From positions 6,421,300 to 6,485,299 of the forward strand of contig CM024179.1 of assembly GCA_013433145.1 (NCBI GenBank): 64,000 nt of DNA, in the 5' to 3' direction. Positions 24,628 to 35,900 of the stretch are shown here, piece after piece. The position numbers were made by a program, and so were the translations under genes. The stretch comes from Ascaris suum (lineage: Eukaryota > Nematoda > Chromadorea > Rhabditida > Ascarididae). The notes under the pieces were generated by a model. It saw nothing but the letters and a program-made list of their open reading frames with translations. It was not told where the DNA came from and made no database searches. The first letter of the stretch is position 1, and each line of letters starts with the position of its first letter.

Positions 24628-26700
24628 CTGCAACAAAGGGATCTTGTCAGGGGACTAACGAACAGTACGGTGTATCACGTTACGCGAATTGCGCATGAAC
24701 CAAAATGACAAAACACACGAGAATTAAACGACTTTCAGAGAATCGCAATTAGCAATAGCGAAGAGGTATTAACAGTAATCGAGTAAAAAAACTCCTAGTG
24801 AAAACGAAAATTTGGTCAGTTTTCACCGAGCGAGATTTCCGAAATATGTCGGCTGCAACCGTCTAGGATATAAAGAACAGAAATAATCGGCTGAAGTGAC
24901 GTACATCTCTACTCATGCACTGCAACGGAGGAAATAGAAAGTGAAGTGGACAGGTAAAGAAAATGTCTTATTTTCCAAAAACATCTTTCTAGTCATAATC
25001 CGGCATCGTGCCAGTATGCCCGTCCGACAGTTTAAGGTCTTTAAAGATGGACATTTCCACATGAATGGAAGACATTCCGGTAGCATTCACATAGCAAACT
25101 ATTTTGAACTCCAGTGTGTTGCTTACACTGCTACTGCTTATGTGACACGTGGATGCCTTGGAAATTCAAGAAAATAAGGCACTAATGTCCGCTAATGATG
25201 GTGATCTTTCATTCTGCCTAGAATGCAAACGAAGCAGACGTAAAAACATAGGAAAGCGCATCGCACTTGAAAATTACGTTCCTAACTCTTAAAAAGGGAC
25301 AGAAAAAACCAATACTCTCATGTTACTGTATAGGATAGAATCGGGCATTCGACGATGAAAAGCACTACCGAACATTTTTGAAGCGCTTTTTCTGAAGCAG
25401 TTTATTCAAATGCAAAGTTGCCAAGCTTCATCCGATGTCAAATAATGTTATCGATCTCGACAAGGGATTCACGTCTGGCTTGTTCACAAGAACCAGTGAA
25501 GAAAAGTATTGGCACATCTAACAGATTAATCATGTATGACATTGACCAACATGTACTCTCTCCTTTCTCCTTCCATCCCCTCCCGAAAAATCAGGACCTC
25601 GAACGAATTGGCTGAAACGATTCAGTTATTGGTGAGTTTGCTTGGGCTTTGCTATCTACGAAGGCAAAGCCTCAGTTCGTTTCTTTACGAGTAATGACAG
25701 ACAAATATGACAGCGGTAATACGGCTTCGCGCATCAACCGGACGACCCCAAGGCAGACCAGATAAGTACAAATGAAAACTGACAGCGGCGGTAGAACACC
25801 TGAGAGAGTGAAAAAAAAACGAGACCGCATCACCCCACCCTCACACGGTTCAATAAAACCATCCCGCGCTCCATCTCTCCCCCCTCCCTCCCCCCGCTCA
25901 CACCCATCTCCCCGCTACTTTTGCGAAGTAACCTCGAACGACTTCGCCAAACTTGTAAGCGTAGATTAACGCATGGTAAATTACATAGCAGTGCGCACCG
26001 TCGTAATCGATATAGCTCAGGACGGCCTAAGATATGTGAAAGCAGAACGTTCCTGGATCTACCCAGCAAAAAAAGGCAAACTTCGTGAGCCTACTAACGA
26101 GTCTACACCTCGGCGAATGAAAAGATCTAGGCTTGCCCTTCACCTGTGGCTACCAGAAACTTCATTGCAACTATCATTAAGCCTCTTTTCTGCTTCGCTA
26201 AATCTGTAAATCTCGATGCGCACATCGACCCCTTAAACGCCTCCGAAAGATCAACGGTAAACGATAAACAAGAAGGGTAAAACGCGTATGAGCACATATC
26301 ACAGCGCATCTCATCAACGCTTGCATAACTCGCTGCGCAGCACATCGCATGCAAGTGCACTTCGTCCGCGACTTCCCTCAGTACTCAGTCCGGATGTTGC
26401 CCATTCGACCGAGACTACCACATCTTTCATATGTCTCTACGACGAAAATTATCAGAAACTTTGCTATTCCCCCAACATCTGTCCACCAACTGCACCAACC
26501 ATTCAAGCACTTTGTGGTCAAACTAGGCGCGAACCTTAACAGCCAACAGGTCTCCAGACCCGCAGCCCCGGACTGAACACCTATTTCGCAACGCCGCTCC
26601 ACTGTGATGGGTGATGGTGAAATAAACGCACCCAGCGCCGTACTCGTACACTTAGTACGCCTTACCAACGCCCCACCCACTGCGCGCGTCGTGTTCGTGC
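24628..26700. other. Upstream region of the bZIP gene, no gene seen
   Basis: No supportable exon. It contains a TGACGTAC site at 24897-24904 and a polypyrimidine tract at about 25855-25915. Probably promoter and intergenic DNA. Confidence 0.5.
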
Positions 26701-26721
26701 GTGCATCGATGCAAACACAAG

Positions 26722-26793
26722 ATTGCACAATCGTGTGCAATGATGACGTATGACGTTTGGCGAGGCCAGTAGGCAGGTCCCACGATGACGTAG
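26722..26793. promoter_or_regulatory. Cluster of C/EBP- and CRE-like sites
   Basis: Within 72 bases are ATTGCACAAT (26722-26731, palindromic C/EBP type apart from one central base), TGACGTAT (26744-26751) directly followed by TGACGTTT (26751-26758), and TGACGTAG (26786-26793). TGACGT is the CREB/ATF half-site. The cluster lies about 2.1 kb upstream of the first candidate bZIP leader exon, inside a locally GC-richer stretch (about 26.3-27.0 kb). Autoregulation is a guess. Confidence 0.4.
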
Positions 26794-27510
26794 CTCTTGA
26801 GGGCGCAACTGGAGCACATTGCGCTCGGAGCGTTATCGTCATTTGTAAATTCCTGCTCCCACTTTTTTCGGTCTGTTATATTTGCAAAGCAAAGGTTACG
26901 CTGACTTTTCAATTAACCCCTGCGGAATCGTGCAGAAAACTTGTTGCCATCTTCCATCGGTTGAATAACATGTGTGTCCGATAGTCTTTCCCCATGATTC
27001 CAGATTAATTGGCAGCAACGGCTGGAAATATCTCCCCTCTCCGGAAGCTCAAGAAGGCGAGCGCACTTCACTCTGAGCAGTCACCTCAAGAGCCAAAGGC
27101 GAGGTTTTTTCGACTTGCTGTGGGAATCGTGTTTTCCTCCTTCCTCAGTTAATTTCATTAAGCCTCCAGCACGTTCATGTTGTTCTGGTTTCTGGACAAG
27201 GATCAGCGGAAGAGAAGGAGAGGGGAGAGAGGTAGAGCATTTGCAGACAGCAGCAAAGCAGCCCTAGTGCCTCTCTCCACCATCAACGAATTTGGGTTGG
27301 GTTCAAACCCAACATGCTCAAACACAGATCTCGCGGTGATAGCGTGCAAATTCAGAATTCATTCGAAGCGTGAGAAAGTAAGGAAGTACCCGCGAAGTTG
27401 TTTCGAACAATCGTCTTAACCAAGCCATTCAAATTTTTATCGCGACGTGGTCTCGCAAATGTAATAGGTGGAAAGTCTCACATCGCGAAAAGCTTCGCCA
27501 ACCAGTTGCT

Positions 27511-27520
27511 ATGACGTCAT
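27511..27520. promoter_or_regulatory. Perfect CRE palindrome
   Basis: ATGACGTCAT is a full 10-base CRE/ATF palindrome about 2.9 kb upstream of the bZIP leader and 0.7 kb from the CRE half-site cluster. One such site is expected by chance only rarely in a window this size, but no function is shown. Confidence 0.35.
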
Positions 27521-27871
27521 TTACTGGATTTTTTCGCTATTGTGGGAGCTCAATTGGCACCCACTCAGTCGATACCCAACTACGATTTCTACTGTTTGCT
27601 GGTTGCCAACACTCTATACATCACCACGCTTTTCTTCACCGTTAAACGATAAACAGACGATCGCTGCAACCATCCTTCGCTTTGCTGATGCTTGAACCCT
27701 TCAGACCACCGCTAAACCATTGGCGGTATTTGAGGGTGAAGACGCCTAAAAAGGATGAAAGTGAGTCTCGATATGGACACTTTAGCAATCCTGGTCACCG
27801 GAACACTTAACTGTGATGCCACCGTTAACGTATCTTTCAAATGGACTACGGTAGGTTTTATAGCCAACATT

Positions 27872-28131
27872 TTAGCGTAGCATAGAGCCACATGATGCAT
27901 CGATGTACGCTATAATCGTCGATGACTCATACACCGGAAAGTTTGCAAAAAGTGCAAAGTCATCCTGCATAACGAGCTGTGCTGATTCATCATCCATAAC
28001 GAGGAAACGATCGTGCACAAAGATCGAATCCCCCTGAGTGAACGCACGTTTTGCATCCTGCATTGGACACGTCATAGTGCGCGCATGGACACGCATCGCC
28101 TGGCAACCTACATTTTTGTTGAGCGCTTTCC
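27872..28131 (-). CDS. Orphan coding-like exon, unknown product
   Basis: Not recognised. The minus frame is open for about 86 codons after an acceptor-like site (ttttatgagcag, ending 28132) and ends at TAA 27874-27872. Visible protein includes KALNKNVGCQAMRVHARTM, then DSIFVHDRFLVMDDESAQLV, then QDDFALFANFPVYES. The mix of acidic, hydrophobic and basic residues and the lack of low complexity look more like a real exon than its neighbours. A second acceptor-like site (tgtccaatgcag) lies inside it. I found no partner exon upstream, so it could be the last exon of a gene, a pseudogene fragment, or chance. Confidence 0.3.
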
Positions 28132-31100
28132 CTGCTCATAAAAATGTCTTCTGGGCAGCGCTATCCATATGGACGTGACACCTCCTGCTTTTAGAAAAAT
28201 GCCTGCTCGTGTTTTACCACATCCCGCTTTACACTTGCCTGTGAATGAATACTGCAGAAGCAGACTGTAATTTTCTCATTACAGCACATGGTTTATTCTA
28301 TACCATTTCATAAATATAAATTGACAATATCCGAGCAATTTTTACGCATTCACAAGAAAAAACCAAGATAAATCAAACTAATCTTTAACAAAAGATGCTG
28401 GCACAAATGCGCTTTTTACAATTTAGTCCTCTTTCTCGGGCGGTTGTAGTAAATGGTCGATAAACGCAGTAAGTAGCAATGTTTTTATGCACCATTTCAT
28501 ATAAATCTTTGGCCGGAGGTTATCTTTCATTTTTATACATCCGATTGCCGAGTTAAGTTTCATCAGCATATCTGGCACGTCCAGTATTACGACTTTTCCG
28601 GGGTGAGTAACTACATTAGAAGAAAAGTAGAACTATGATCATCCTGTTAGTCGCAAACATGCATATGTATACGCAGAGACTATATTGCCCCACGAAGACT
28701 TTTCATTCGAGAAAAAGTAAAAAGTACACGAAAATGGGAGAGAATGCAGACAAACGGGACACTTCATTGATGTTGATTTTCTTTGTCACCTGTGGTCCTT
28801 TCTTTCGAGCAAAAACTGAGCAATTTCACTCTACTCTTTCTCCACAAATGGCACAATGTACCACCGTTATCTTTCGCTCAGTTGCTTCGTCGGAACGAAC
28901 GTTTCAAAGCAATAAAAACATAAAACATCAAATGCCGCTGATAAAACCATCAAATGCCGTTGTTCAAAGAGCCCTCAAATTAAAATATACATGAAAGTAA
29001 GTAGCCTCGCTACGTGATAGTTGCGCCTCCAGCGAATGGGCACTTAACTAATGTCGCAAAGTATGTTGATGTTGTTAGTGCTGGCAAGTAGCCTGAGCTT
29101 AAATATGAGCTTTAGCCATAAACTGATGATCGCCTACGTACCAAGTGCAAGCAATTGCCACGGTGTCGTGTTTCCATGTTAACCATCTCCTGATATTGCG
29201 GAATGGTGACGACTTTGAGGTGTGCATATCTCGCTGCTGGGAATGACGCGCACAAAGGAAATGATGGAGGCAGAGGGCATTCGCAAAAATGGGTACCATA
29301 GCAAGAAGCATCAAAACTTTCCCACTCGCACTGTGCAGAAAACACAACGCTCAAACATAACAACGCATCTTTACAGTAACATCATATTCATCATTGTGCA
29401 CACATACCTCGTTTGTTCAACCTGCAATGCAAATATCTTTATCAATGAATTCTGATGAGCATTCCTTAAGCTACAAACTTGCTTCACGCCCACTTCTTTA
29501 TCAGTATTGCTTGAGTGCATGTTAAAGGTTTAAAGACCCCATAGATCGCTGTCCTGCCACCTCAATGAAACCTGTGGAAGTCTCTTCGAAAACCGGTACC
29601 ATTCAACAACACTAAAACCATTCCAGAGATATTATAGTGATGCAGCGCTGTGATAAGCAGTAAGTTTATGTTGATGTTGTCATTATCCTGGAAGCAGACT
29701 ACAGCAGCATTCAAATATTATTATAAAAGCTCCTGGTGCAATAAGGTTGAATCTCATAACTGGACGCTAAACTCAACTCAAACACAAAATGTAACTTTTT
29801 TGTCACTGAACCACAATCGAATAACGACCAACGGATATTTTTTCAACAGTGAGATTGGATCGCATAACACGGACACTATGCATACAATCCACTATTCCCC
29901 TACCCCTTTTGTTCCTTGAAAAGGTAGCTGTCACGGTAAAAGCTGATCAGATACCGTGTTTGTTGAGTCAGATACATCAGATAGACACTTCTTCGACCCA
30001 ATCGATCGGCCACAATTAAAAATGAATAATTAATTCTATCAATATTCGACGGCATTCTGCAAAACACATTCATCCAGAAGGCTTGTAGTTTTTTTTAAAA
30101 TGTAGTTTAATATTTTTTGCTTTGTACCATGCTAACTGAAGGGAACACATGTGCATGTCTTGTCTCCATATGATTGACATATAGAACAGCTTACGGAATA
30201 ATGGTTTTTAAAATTAGATTAGCAACTATATAGCAGCGCATTTGCATATTACGCACGCAGTACCTTAAAATTTAATTAATTTTATTTGGTATATTGCCAT
30301 GGGATAATTTGTTAAAAGACTCTTATTATGAGAGAATTTCTTTGCCAGTATTCCCCAGCGAATCTCGAATGCTATTTGCCTTGAGTCGATAGATTCGATA
30401 GCTAGTGCATATGAATATTGGCTTACCCGCGACACTAACCTGAGCGCGATGACCTCAACATCGACGTTCTCGCCTACCGATCACTTATCACTATTAGGAT
30501 TGCTTTCCCTTACGCTTCATTGTCTTACTAACTGAATATAGGAACTTTTAATTTGAAATTGTCTGCCTGTAATATGTGAATATATTTTTTTTCCCAAATA
30601 CTTTCCGAAAATACTACAGTGGTTATACTTAAATTTATACTTCAATGCTCTTAGACTTTTACACTTCTTTACTATCAATGCTATATAGTTTATAATTCTT
30701 TACTTTTTTATTTTGGTTTAATTTTCTATAGGATCTTCTGCATATTACGTGGCACTTTTTCAATTCAAGTTTCTTCTGTTAGGGGTATTTCAGTACTTCA
30801 CCTTTGCTTCCCACCTTTTAACACTACATCTTATATTGACTTTTGATAATAAGCATATTTTATTCATATCAATACGTATTAAAATTGAGTCTCATATAAT
30901 ATTCTAGCTTGTGGAGCGGTTATGTCTTAATAACTAGGTAAGTCTATGTACGTAAAAGTTTGTTGGTAGTGATGGTTTCATTAATCGTCAGCGTCATGCG
31001 GCCTCCCACCCCAAGTCTGCCTTTAATATCTTATTACTGCTCCTCGCATGTAGCTCTTCTTTGGATCTTCCCATAAATCTTTTTGTAGTACTAATGAAAT

Positions 31101-31290
31101 GGAAAGCGTCGGTAAAAGAAAGAAGACGGACAATGGCGATGAGGGAGGTCCTACAGTTTGTGATTTTGTGTTCATTATGCATTCTTAATATACATTTTAT
31201 CTACAGATTTTTCTATTTCTTTTCCTTTCCATCCCTTTCCCCGTGCGTAATCAAGTTACCTATGCAATTCCTGGTACTAACAGCATTACG
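28132..31290. other. AT-rich stretch with no supportable gene
   Basis: Only short, composition-driven open frames. It is especially T-rich at 30.0-30.9 kb. No RNA gene or repeat recognised. Confidence 0.5.
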
Positions 31291-31299
31291 CGTATCGTT

Positions 31300-31354
31300 C
31301 TGACGAAGGCCCGCGCAGAACCCGGTGCACATATCAACGGATAAGGGCCGAAAC
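31300..31354 (+). other. Hammerhead-like core, possible Penelope-element relic
   Basis: CTGACGA (31300-31306) is followed after 39 bases by GAAAC (31350-31354), flanked by aggccc and gggcc that can pair. This is the CUGANGA / stem II / GAAA layout of a hammerhead ribozyme, which Penelope-like retroelements carry in their terminal repeats. Against activity: the closing pair of stem II would be A with C, and G follows CGT where a cleavable base (not G) is expected. No reverse transcriptase or GIY-YIG ORF is visible nearby. Best read as a decayed relic, or coincidence. Confidence 0.3.
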
Positions 31355-31531
31355 GTGCTCACCTCTTATTCATATAGGTAATTTATCCATGTCTCACTCC
31401 TGCATCGTTAACATCTAGTCCTCTAGGATTGGTCTCTTGCGTCTTCTAACGGCGGTCTACTGCTTCCATCTTTGCACTTGAGAAATGTTTCTTTTTAGTA
31501 TATATTCTCTCAATTTCGTTTGTTTCACAAC

Positions 31532-31533
<2 letters not shown>

Positions 31534-31620
<87 letters not shown>
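31534..31620. repeat. (AT)n microsatellite
   Basis: About 87 bases of uninterrupted TA/AT dinucleotide repeat. Length is likely to vary and to be assembly-sensitive. Confidence 0.98.
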
Positions 31621-31623
<3 letters not shown>

Positions 31624-32629
31624 AGTTATTGTGGTAATCATTTTTAATTACTGGTTTAACATCTCACCTACTACTATATTTTAATAACACCTTATACAAG
31701 CTATATTTAGTTCGACATGTTTCGCTTAAGCAATTATAATTATTACAAATATCGTTATGTACACTTTCATATGATTCCCAACCAGAGATTATTCAGCAAC
31801 CACTAAGGTCTGCGTAGGCATTTGTTTTTAAGATTATAACGTCTAATTAAGCACAAATATATTTTTTTCTTCTCACCTGTTTAAAAGTTGAAATATTTTA
31901 TAAAAGGCGGTTTGCGTTTCGTACGCTTTGTTCTTTTTTTTTCAAAAACCATCAAAAATTGAAAACTCTCTTCGTAAATAAAGCGCCAATCAAATCACCA
32001 ATCAACTAACTAATGAGAAAGGAACTAAAATTGGATAAACAATGAAAAATTTTTACACCGCATTCAAGGCAAAGATTTTGCTGCAAAGCGAATCATAAAA
32101 CATTGACGATGTTCAGTGATCAGTTAATCGCCCCCAAAATCTTTCTCATCTCTCAAGTTACGCTGCATCGATCAACACAATTGAATAAGTTTCACTCATT
32201 CAGCAATATTTCTTTTACGATATCCAACATTATTCCTTTAAAAGATGCACTCGTATGATTTCATCATTTAAAAATTAAATTCAAGTCTACATTCTTACGA
32301 ATAATTCTCACTTAAACTAAATTCACAATCAATTACGAAAAGTCAGATTAGTTGAACAAAGTTGGTTACAACTTCGAATATGTTTTAAATGGAATTTCCG
32401 GGCGCCTCTTAATGAATGACTATTGAAAACGCGCTTGAGAAGTACATTTTCAATCGCTTCGCTCAATAAGAAGAAGCTCACGATTCACCTTCACTTGCTG
32501 CATCCAAATGAGTAGTCATTCTCTCAGCATATATGCCAACTGTAATCTCATCGAAAGATGAAAACTTTGCCACCTAATATTCAATACATTTTTTTAAAGA
32601 TATGAAGTGCTAAAGGTTTTTACGGGATT

Positions 32630-32635
32630 TTTATT
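32630..32635 (-). terminator. Candidate poly(A) signal of DCAKD
   Basis: TTTATT on the plus strand reads AATAAA on the minus strand, 270 bases after the DCAKD stop codon. It is the nearest canonical hexamer I saw downstream. Confidence 0.45.
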
Positions 32636-32904
32636 GTCAAAATGATGCAATATTTTATACTTGGCAAACTGTCGGTGTGGCAAATTCAATCTCTGTTAGG
32701 ATTTGCGGTACGATAATCTCCGTAGAAAAAATATCAATCTGCGGTCCCTCTAATTTACAAATTTCTGCGGGCGCCATGATAGACAACTTCTTGCATCCCT
32801 TTTACGACCCTTAAACAGTAGACATCTAAAACAGCTAGGAGGTCTTTACAAAGCAAGTTTTTCCTGGGTGCTCATAGAGAGAGCAAGATCCTAAAAAGGC
32901 AACA

Positions 32905-35900
32905 TTAAAAGATAGCGCCATGAAAGAGAAGAGAGATCAGCTTCGTGAAACCAAAGACGACGATCGCAACAAGGGCAATGAAACATCCTCGGATTAGCAA
33001 CGGCATGTGGCTGGCGTTGAATTCGTCCACAAGTGCGCTCACCTGAGCACGAGTTGCATCGCGATCGCCCGAGTTGTCGACAATATGCGTTGCTCTTTTC
33101 AGCTTTTCCGACATAGGCATCTGCGCATTGATTCGTGCCCTTGCAGCAACCTCATCACATCTGTCACGAAGCATGAGCCGTTTTATCTGCTCATCTTCTG
33201 AACTGAAATGCACTGTTCTTACATTATAGGTAATAATAGGTGATCCTTAGTCGACTGATTGCCGGGTAGGGCGATGCTGTGACCTCGATAAGACAGAGCG
33301 AAGGAAACATGGTGGCAACTTACTGCAGTTTAGTTTCTTTGCCACAGTCTGAATAAATTATTGCATTTCATATACCGTTTCCCACCTGTTAATGGAAAAC
33401 GTGATATGAGATATGATCTTTGATTCACCGTGTTGCCTAAAGTTTTCATGATACGACTACGGCTTTGATAAGCTGAAAGTCTGCAAAGTGACTTTCAGCT
33501 TATCAAATACTTTTGAAGTCACACTTGCAAATATATTCAAGTTTACTTGAAACGAGGTAGTGCGTCCCCTTGAGTGAAGATCCTCCTTTACAATAAGCGC
33601 TGTCTTCAAAAAGTTCAAAAACAAGGCTCACTTACTCCTTTGGCTTACCTCTCGTTCCTCCCCCTTTCATTCGAGCGCACGGATGGGTATGTATCTCAGA
33701 ACTTTTTCACATGCTCCTTTCAAAAACAAAATCTCTCCCACCATTATAAAAAGCCAAAAATAAAACAGCCACCAACAATATAAGTCCATCCTGAGGCCAT
33801 TGCGAAAAAAAGCCTTGAAGCTTTTATGTAGGTTAGCGCAATGTACTCAAATCTGTTTGTTTTGTTGTTACCTGCAGCAAGCGTAAAAATGCAACAGGTG
33901 AGCTGAAATGATATGAGTTTGCATGTGTTCTTGTTATGACTGACTATGCCGGCAATTTAATGAATGATTAAGGGAATTAATTAAACCTTCATTCTCATGA
34001 ATAAAAGCTCCACTATCCAACGCACATCTAAAGGCCGATAAATTGCAGCCAACTATGGAACAGGAATCTACGCTAAACCTCCAGCCTAGTAAATCGCACT
34101 AATTTATTGAATGAAGGTCCAATGGTAGTTTGTGTATCGTTAATGGTTTGTTGATTGGTGTATGCTTATAGTAGGTGTATATTGAGGTAGTGTATCGTTT
34201 AAGCGTCTCGAATTTCGTGTATCCGCCGCAACTATAGCACTGATAACGCATATCGATATATAAACATGTGGGCATACCGAAAAGCGCCCGCATAACGAGT
34301 TCTAACCGTAATTGCGTCTTTATGCTCAAGTTGAATTTGTCAGCGCAACGGTAATATTTGATGCGATGTTCATTCAACGCCACTATCGCATACATCAATC
34401 TTTCATATCGATCGATTTGATTGATTGTTTAATGGGCATTTGACCGTTTGGCTTGTGCTCCGATGAAAAGTTTCATTTGATTATGCTGAAATGATAGGTG
34501 CAGAATTGCCTTGATTGGCAATCGCTAATCTGTAGTGTGTGCATAGCGACCATATCAGCAATGGCGACAAACTAAATAAACTAGAGTCGACATCGCTGTG
34601 CAAGAGAAAATCAAGATGGGACCCTCCCTCTCCCTCTTTGCCCTTCCTTATTTTGAGTAACAGTGGAATTTTTTTCATACTTGAAAAGATTTTCGTGAAT
34701 TTCGATATACGTGCAGTTACGACAAAATATCCGAACACGACTACCTGATTCATACCTCAAGAAGTTAATAAACGATAGTTTAAACCACAAAAAATTTCAG
34801 CAAATAAACGCTGACTGACGCAATAGCTAGATTGAGTTCTCGAGACGGTATCTTCAGAGCATCAATACCGCTGATTGGCATTCAACGGAACTCCGATAGA
34901 GCAAAAAAACCCACTACCACATTATTCAGCCCAAAACAATATAATACCGGTCTTTTGTGCATGCAAAATTGATCACCTCAAAGACCCATTAGAATGTCAA
35001 ATAAAATGTCCATTATTCTTGTACAAAACAAAAAGTTATACATTCGAGTTTTCTGAACGCTATTTCCAATTAATTAATGAAGTTGTAGCTATTAATAAAG
35101 CAATCACTATTGCTCTTTCAATAAGTTTCTTTGTTGAGGCATTTATTTCATTTAGAGGGGAGCGGTTTACCAGTCGAAATCCCCTCCTCATTTTCTTTGA
35201 TACTTGAAATGGAGATACCTGCAAAATACACTTCAGAATCACTATTTTACTCTTCTGATCCAAAAATTTCTTTCTCTAAACACTCTTTTCTCTGACAGAC
35301 ATCCTCAACTGAGATGTGTTAACCCTTTGATCTATGAATGTATCATCTCCACTTCTCCTCAGATCGCAAGTCTTGGGTCTAAATTACCAAATGAGGTCAA
35401 CGAAGTATTTTCTCCCCCATATCAAGGGGTTTAGCAGTCTTATAGTAGTTAGCGAGCTTCACCACAACAAGATAGGTACAAATTATATTAATCAACATAT
35501 CAAGCCACATTGGTTCACAACAACCAGTTCAGTTCAGTTGTTTCTTATCTCAACAAACAAGGATCAAGTCACTGGCCATTTCGTTTAGTGCACCACATAG
35601 AGGATCTTTCACCATAAGTTCTTTGCTCGCTATTGCTTCGCGCTTCACGACAACATATTCATGCCTATTAAAAGATATGAAGAAAAACGACTATCGCATT
35701 TTGCACATATGTAGGGACAGTTCATAATGTGAGTCTTATCGGTGAATCGCTGAAAAAGAATGCGAAAAATGAAATGGGGTTTCGGTTGACGACTTTTTGG
35801 TTTTCATGAAAAATATCTCACCTGATACAGGTGGGGATGGTTGTACTCCGTACAGCAGCACTGGTAGGTAACTTTGCCTCGCTGTTCTTTGTGCGCTCGG

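Noticed and set aside
26378..26842. 154-codon minus-strand open frame (Ser/Thr/Arg-rich)
   Set aside because: It lies in a GC-richer patch with competing open frames on both strands, has no motif, and no splice-compatible partner.
33464..33507. The perfect hairpin as a bacterial-type terminator
   Set aside because: It has no T-run after the stem and lies in a eukaryotic intron.
34099..34398. 99-codon minus frame in DCAKD intron 3 ([20 protein letters not shown])
   Set aside because: It reads somewhat like protein but has no recognised motif or splice partner; a nested gene cannot be supported.
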